A stretch of DNA of 64,000 bases from Melieria omissa. Its lineage: Eukaryota; Arthropoda; Insecta; Diptera; Ulidiidae. The notes below the pieces were generated by a model. That model did not search any database, was not told the DNA's origin, and saw only the letters and a list, made by a program, of their open reading frames with translations. The translations under genes and the position numbers were made by a program. The stretch is taken from NCBI GenBank assembly GCA_963971225.1, contig OZ020267.1, positions 149,633,927 through 149,697,926 on the forward strand, written 5' to 3'. Below, in pieces: positions 58,320-64,000 of this stretch (within the stretch, counting starts at the first letter, position 1; every line of letters begins with the position of its first letter).

Positions 58320-59658
58320 TCGGCTTCGCTGCGCTGTCTTATGCTGCCAATGTTTTCAGGAATCTAATACTTAAATAGTGGCCTAATTTTGTGAACATTT
58401 CAGAATAGTTTGGAAAGGGGATTATAGGATTAAAAATTATATAGAAAATGTAATTTGTTTTCGCATTTAAACTCATTAAATAGATTCTACCAAATTTAAA
58501 CTCTTCAAGTAATTTCCGCTCGCTACAAGGCTCATTGTAAGCAAATCTACTAAATTTACAATGATGTCCAAAATATTTAGCTAAATTTAAAGACATTATC
58601 GTAATTTTTTTTGGCCTTTAAGCAGTTAACTGCAAGTTTCATTTGCCGCAAAACTAGTTCTCCAAAAAACTACTCAACTGCGATAAAAGCAATTCGCAAG
58701 TGTCTGTCTGCAGCCTACACACCAGCAACAAAAACAACAACGTCAACAAACAACCACACGGCGACCACAAAACCAGCAACACTGACAGCAGCGGCACAGC
58801 TGCTATACAAAAACAACGGCAACGGCCAACGAAATTTGCCAACCAATGGAACATTATCGTTTTGCAAAGTGCAAAACTTTTGCCACTCCAACCGCATTTC
58901 CTCCTGTGGGACTGTGGGCCGAAAGCTAAACTGCAGTTAGTCAAGTCAATTCCGGCAAGAAACGAAACGGAACGCAACGCAACTGTGCTGCGTACGAATG
59001 GCGGCGATAGTGGTGAGTCATGGAACTGAAAAAGTGCCAACGGCGCACTGGGGACACGAAGGAATGATGTCCTCTGTTCTTTTAACTTGGTGTAGTTGAT
59101 AATATGGCATTGTTGTTGTTGTTGTTGTTGTGTAATTAACGCAACTATTTGCATTTATGCTGTGACCGATTGAGCAAGAAGGACTCGTGGCCGCATTGCT
59201 CTAACTTCAGGCAAATTAACAGAATTCATAACTTTAAAGTTGGCATTGAAGCAACAAGATTTAAAAATAAAAACTTGACACACTTTCGTGCGCTTCGAAT
59301 GAATATCTGTGCATAAACAACAAAATCAAGTTGCATGCAACAGCATATCTAACTTTTGACATTTTCACTGAGACCTTGAATAGTTGTTTTCGTTTGGATT
59401 ATTTGCACTTCGTTTATTTTATTTGGCAAATATTTTTGGTTGTTTGTTTTCTATGGGACTCACTCGGTTAAAGTCATTGCACAGTGTGATTTCTGTACGA
59501 ACGTATGTCATTGCCATCAACTGAGAATGCATGTGCGGCGAGCAGAGTTGCCAACTGTGCTGAGGTGTACATGGAAGTTGTGAAATTTGAAATTTTGAAT
59601 TAATAGTTCAAATTGGAAGTTGGTATTGAAAGTTGAAATTGGATGTGTGAATTGAATG
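58320..59658. other. Intergenic DNA, no gene seen
   Basis: CAA/GTT-rich stretches near 58720-58800 and 59110-59130 give accidental ORFs on both strands. No domain or transposon end was recognised. Confidence 0.5.
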
Positions 59659-59662
59659 TTAA

Positions 59663-60179
59663 CCCTTTCGCTACAGAATTTTACTTTGGAATGTTAAAAT
59701 TTGCAATTTTACGTTTTAAGGTTCTATGTGGTTTTATTAGCAACATTCCATAAACATTTTTTTATACTTGGACCCTATTAGAGTGTTTTTCTATGAGAGC
59801 AACCACATAGTTGTAGCTGTAATAGTTACTTAAACATAAAACTTTTTACGCATAATGAAAATTTAAATATTTTTTTATTTACTTCAGCAAAAATGTAAAA
59901 AGAAGTATCTAAATTGAAAGAAAACATCAAATTGAAAAGTTATCTATTTCTATTTACCTATCTATCTATTTTTTCTGCTTCTTCTTCCTTTGCTATGTCA
60001 AGATATACCATTAAAAAAACGTGTATACTTCTCTTCTTTCAACATAAATATTCAGTTTATTAATTTCGTATTTTTCCTAAAGCTTCAAACTATTCTAAGG
60101 ACCAACAAAAAATGTATTCTTGAAACCACAGAGGGTTCAGACGTCCACAAAGTAGCATGTTTGTCCTTAAGTATTTTTT
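59663..60179. mobile_element. TTAA-flanked element, copy 2 (same family as 26770-27733)
   Basis: It begins CCCTTTCGCTACAGAATTTT after TTAA (59659-59662). It runs parallel to the reverse complement of 26770-27733, including GAGAGCAACCACAT, TTACGCATAA, GAAAGAAAAC and CTGCTTCTTCTTCCTTTGCT. The right end is eroded, but a TTAA lies at 60180-60183. It lacks the 461-bp pogo-like insert carried by copy 1. Confidence 0.8.
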
Positions 60180-60183
60180 TTAA

Positions 60184-61700
60184 CTAGTTGTGCGTTCTTT
60201 TGAAACTTTTCCAACTTTGTTCTATAGTTCCATTACTTTGGCAACTCTACTTTTCTAAATGCCACACGACTATGCAGCACTGCGTTTATATTCGAATTTT
60301 TGGCTGTTGTTGTTAAATATGGGAAACCAGTTGCGTGATCAACTGCAACAATACTAAAAATTCAACCATAAACGAGACGTTGCCGATTAAAGCAACAGCA
60401 GCTGAAGATATCAGCAATGCACAGAATCAATGTTCAATGTTCAATTACAAGCAACGAGCAAGCTGTATTGTCATCTACAAAAACAAAAAACCCAAGAAAG
60501 ATGGACTGATTATGTCTATTTGAAATGTTTGTTAAAAACGCTAACTGGCGGCTGTGAATGTGTCTGCCCAACGCAGCCCAAATACCCAACACTCAACGAC
60601 TGTTGAATCCGCCTTTAGTCATCGAATTGTTCTGTGCTGTACACATTGGGGAGTCAGTCAGCCAGTCAGTCAGTCACTCGGCCTCTTATGCAAATATGCG
60701 TCTGTCACCTGCAACTGGGCCGATTGCAGTACAACGCTGCTGTAATGTCTTCTTTTTTTGCTTCTGAAGTAAAATCCGCCCTGAAGCAACTACTGTCGCG
60801 CCCAACGTTACACTGTGTAATTACGTTTGAACGCTCGATTAAAGCGCACAAATTGACATAATTTCATTAGCGCCGCCGTCGACTGCCGACTTTCGGCCAA
60901 GTTTTGTCTGCAATTTTGCACTGGCAGCCATTTTCTGTTTGATTCATTTCAGTTAACCCAATTAGATTGGTTGCTGCTGGTCACACCCAACCGCCCCTTC
61001 GCTGTGGCCATCTGCATGTCACATAAACGGAAACCTTTTAAATTTTTCATTCCTGCTTTTTGTTGTTGTTGTTGTAGTGATGCTTAATTAAGCGCGCATT
61101 GTTATCGGTCGTTGACCTGTTGCCGCGCGTCCAACTAGAAACCGTCCAATCAGTTTTGTAATGGTGACAAAAAAACGAGAAAGAATTTAATAAAGTTCTA
61201 CTTGATAGTGTTTAATTAAATTTTAATTAATTTCCACTTGGCGTGCCGTGGGGCTTCCGCCAGCATACAATAATAGCCGCTCGTAATGCACAAACAATGA
61301 ACACGCAACGACAACATTCAAATGTAATTGTTGTATTTGTACTTTAAATTAATTTAATTCTTGATTTTACAATTTAATTGGTTGAAATTGTTGCACAAAC
61401 AAAATTGCACAAATTTGCCATAAATACATTTGCGCCGGGAGCTTTTTTCGCTGAAATGGCAACAAAATTTGTTTGGTTTGTTTTGTAGTGATGTAAAATT
61501 TTAATTGATTTAGTTGATTTAGTTTAGTTACTTATTTAATGCAGTTTGTGCGCTCGCGAATGAAAGAGTTGATAGATGATTAAGTTAAGCAATGCAGAAT
61601 GCAACTGTGTGAAAGGTTTAGGAAAATATTGAAAAAAAAAACGTCTGGAAGTTGAAGAGCCAACAGTTTTTGGCTGTTGGCAAGTTCAAAGTTAAATAAA
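60184..61700. other. Intergenic DNA, no gene seen
   Basis: Moderate-complexity sequence with a CAGT-type short repeat near 60652-60674. No supported exon was found. Confidence 0.5.
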
Positions 61701-61714
61701 TTAGGTTTCTTCAC

Positions 61715-62560
61715 ACAATACTGTATGGGCGGTGCCACGCCCCTTTTATGCAATGCCCAATCTAATCCTCCAGTAGAAGGGTGCCACTCAGTTTAAATGA
61801 TTTGTGACTTATAGCTCCAAAGTAACGCGAAAAATTTGAGTTACAAAAAAATTTTCCACGCCCCTTGTCCAACGCCCATAAAATTTTACCAGTAGAATAA
61901 AACATCTATGGGACGATATTAAAAATTCCACATTACACTAATCACTAAAAATTCCATTGTTCCACATTAAAAATTTAGGTTGAATGAGCGGTGCCACACC
62001 CTCATGTCACCATTTCCTCTGTCGAAAAATATGAATAAATGGTACGTTTGTACTTAATTTCATAGCTGTGCGACTTATAGTTCAGCGGAATATTTGGGTC
62101 ACCAAAAATGTGCCACGCCCCTTTTCCAACGCTCATTAAATCTTACTAGGAGAATGACTCAAATGAATGAAAAAAGCTCACAACTCGCCGTTCGGAATCG
62201 GCATAAAACTGTAGGTCCCTTCCAAACCTGTACAAATTGCGCACGCACAACACGGATGGTTGCGGGTAGCTAAGCCTTAGTCTCGTAATCGAGCTGTCGT
62301 GCCAGTCAAGAAGAAGAAGTAGAATGAATCATCTAAAGGATGACGAGGTACTAAATTTGGGTATTGTGCGACTTACAATTTCGAAGATATTCCATTATAA
62401 AGATTTGGCTTGTATGGGCGGTGACAGGCCCCTTGGTCCAATATCCGCCCTATTCACCCTCTCGATGGGCACAACTAAATCGTAAGTCTGTCTCAAATTT
62501 CATTGATGTGTGACCTGTAGTTATTCAAATCATTTGGGTAGCTTAAAAAAAATGTTCTAG
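61715..62560. repeat. About 255-bp repeat units with GCCACGCCCC motif
   Basis: GGGCGGTGCCACGCCCC at about 61727 and its variant at about 61988 are about 260 bases apart. TCCACGCCCCTTGTCCAACGC at about 61854 and its partner at about 62110 are about 255 apart. A further partial unit begins near 62350 (TGTGCGACTTACA, TATGGGCGGTGACAGGCCCC). Units share GTGCGACTTATAGTTC-like segments. The array is broken by a short LINE tail at 62162-62320. Its class is unknown. Confidence 0.7.
62151..62331 (+). mobile_element. 159-bp retroelement 3' end with GAA tail and near-perfect target duplication
   Basis: The insert (62162-62320) carries GGCATAAAACTGTAGGTCCC and GTAGCTAAGCCTTAGTCTCG, and ends in AAGAAGAAGAAG. 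It is flanked by AGAATGACTCA (62151-62161) and AGAATGAATCA (62321-62331), an 11-base target duplication with one difference. This fits a severely 5'-truncated LINE. The family is not assigned. Confidence 0.7.
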
Positions 62561-62874
62561 TTAGAAATGTGAACATTTCTATGAAAGTTGGGGCTGGAAA
62601 GTTATGTTACATTCTCACAAATTCTGAAATCATCTTTTTGTGCGGGACATATAATTCGAATAAATATTTTGTGTGGGTGATAAGATCTGAATAATTGTCT
62701 TTAGGGGCCTTAAAAACTTGCTGAGACATATTATCCCAGTAGTCCTCAAAAAGGACAAGAATTTACTATTAAAAACGATAGCTAAAAGCTAAATAAACAA
62801 TTCTAAAATGTATATTTTAGAAGCTAATACTATCTCCGCATTATTTATTCCACCAATATCCAACCTAAAATAGA

Positions 62875-63380
62875 GTTTGACTCGCACCTATGGGCGGGGG
62901 CTTAAAAACCCCATTTGGAGCTCCTGGACCGGGTGCAAAACCGTGCGATCAAGCTTATAGGGGACCAGCTCTATTGACTCCTTAGAACATCGTCGAAACG
63001 TGGCGTGTGTGGTGTTATTTTACCGATACTTTTTCGGTAATTGCTCAGTAGAGATGAGCAGCTTCATGCGATCACTCCGAGTATTCAACCGGACAACCCA
63101 TTTAAACACTGGCGCCCATGCATTCCACGTTGAAACGATGTTCCAGCGTACTACGCTTTAAAGAGAAAGTTCGTTTCTGGCCCGCACAGCGCGGATGTGG
63201 AATGGTCTCCCTGCGGATATGTTCCCCAGCACTTATGATCTCGATGGGTTCAAGGCAAGAGTCCATAACTACTTCTCTCAAAACCCTATCTCCTAACCTT
63301 TATATGCTTCCTGAATTGCGTTGGGCAATGCCTCGCATTAATAGGGGTGAGCCCTCGTGATCCGTGATTCGAGTAAAAAA
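62875..63380 (+). mobile_element. LINE ORF2 C-terminus with poly-A tail
   Basis: With stops and frameshifts it reads SHLWAGA, then LELLDRVQNRAIKLIGDQLY near 62920-62980. Later come the equivalents of NPFKHWRPCIPR, FVSGPHSADVEW and STYDLDGFKARVHNYFSQNP near 63230-63290. This is the region after the reverse transcriptase in Jockey/CR1-type LINEs. It ends in a run of about 11 A at 63375-63385. It is an old, broken copy on the plus strand. Confidence 0.75.
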
Positions 63381-63389
63381 AAAAACTGT

Positions 63390-64000
63390 AATTTAAATTC
63401 TGAACTATCACAGCTTTCGTCATGCATGCTTTCAGTAGACACTTAGAGAAACTTATACTTAACAGAACTTGAGAAAATTGACGATGCACAAGTGATATGA
63501 AATCTCCGGAACCAAACCTGGATTTTACTTATGTCCAGCAAAAAGGAGCTTAGGGACGAACTTTGAGTGTTTAATAGAGCCACAATCGATTTTCAAGTTA
63601 ACATTCAAGTTCAGTTAATAATAAAAATACAACTCTTCTTGAAGGCCCCAATGAATTCTTAGAAACAAAGTTCTGTTTATGTTATAGTCAAAATTACATC
63701 TCTTCTTGAAAGTCCCATGAATTCTTGGAAATGAAGTTCAGTTAATACTAAAAATTAAAACTCTTCTTCAAGGCCACCATGAATTCTCATTAGTATTTCT
63801 ATCGTCTTTTGCTTTGGTGACTACAATTTTTTTTTGAATGAAAAATTTTATTTAATATTTTTAAAAAATTTATTTTGTGAAAAATCAGATAAATCCTATG
63901 TGTAATTTTCGAGATATCAGCGGATATGATATATGGTCTTTGTTAGATTAGAAAACTTGCGATCTTTCTAGTGTGAATATACAACTGTAGTTTTGTTTTT
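63390..64000. other. Terminal intergenic DNA
   Basis: A loosely repeated phrase (AACTCTTCTTGAAGGCC...ATGAATTCTTA) occurs near 63632, 63701 and 63760, period about 64-68 bases. No gene was seen. Confidence 0.5.

Noticed and set aside
1..64000. CRISPR arrays, riboswitches, bacterial operators, prophage
   Set aside because: None seen; direct repeats here are tandem without unique spacers, and gene structure is eukaryotic.

Overview
The window is nuclear DNA of a higher fly (Diptera, Brachycera). A tephritid fruit fly is the best guess, but the sequence alone does not prove it. The evidence is spliced genes with short GT-AG introns of 28-75+ bp scale (64, 71 and 75 bp in one gene), insect-only families (a gustatory receptor, a DUF1091 secreted protein), CAA/GTT-rich non-coding DNA, and a dense load of insect-type transposons. 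There is no bacterial operon structure, CRISPR array, tRNA or rRNA gene that I can support.

Four protein-coding genes can be built with in-frame splice junctions. (1) A gustatory receptor lies on the minus strand at 1254-2988 in five exons, 482 aa, ending with the family's TY(x5)QF-type signature. (2) A rhomboid intramembrane protease lies on the plus strand at 10544-18386 in four exons, 270 aa, with complete catalytic residues. Its first exon is separated by a 6.5 kb intron holding a 301-bp-period AT-rich tandem array. (3) A secreted von Willebrand factor C (VWC) domain protein lies on the minus strand at 21224-34545 in five exons, 1401 aa. Its signal-peptide exon sits 8.9 kb upstream of the rest. 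Genes 2 and 3 are convergent. (4) A DUF1091 secreted protein lies on the minus strand at 52382-53120 in three exons, 200 aa.

The remaining DNA is mostly transposon relics and simple repeats. TTAA-flanked (piggyBac-like) miniature elements lie at 5004, 26770, 28762 and 59663. CAGT-ended, TA-flanked (pogo/Tigger-like) miniature elements lie at 19479, 26951, 32926 and 48098. Internally deleted mariners lie at 48901 and 53324. A Harbinger-like miniature element lies at 56815. A degraded non-LTR retrotransposon covers 54640-58102, and several 3' stubs of I-like and other LINEs are present, one with a perfect 11-bp target duplication. A tRNA-derived SINE at 27965 has a tail resembling that of a LINE stub at 7619. 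Simple repeats include a 1.14 kb TCTTC pentanucleotide array at 50738 and TTTTA arrays at 3257, 18770, 20340 and 41420.

From left to right: 1-3 kb receptor; 3-10 kb repeats and relics; 10.5-18.4 kb rhomboid; 18.4-21.2 kb repeats; 21.2-34.5 kb VWC gene with transposon-filled intron; 34.5-48 kb non-coding DNA with tandem repeats and no convincing gene; 48-64 kb transposon island surrounding the DUF1091 gene. I found no convincing previously undescribed system. The most informative observations are nested insertions that can be dated against an unoccupied copy in the same window, a retrotransposon ORF1 cut a few codons before its stop by a miniature element, and a repeated DLLL-acidic motif in the VWC protein.
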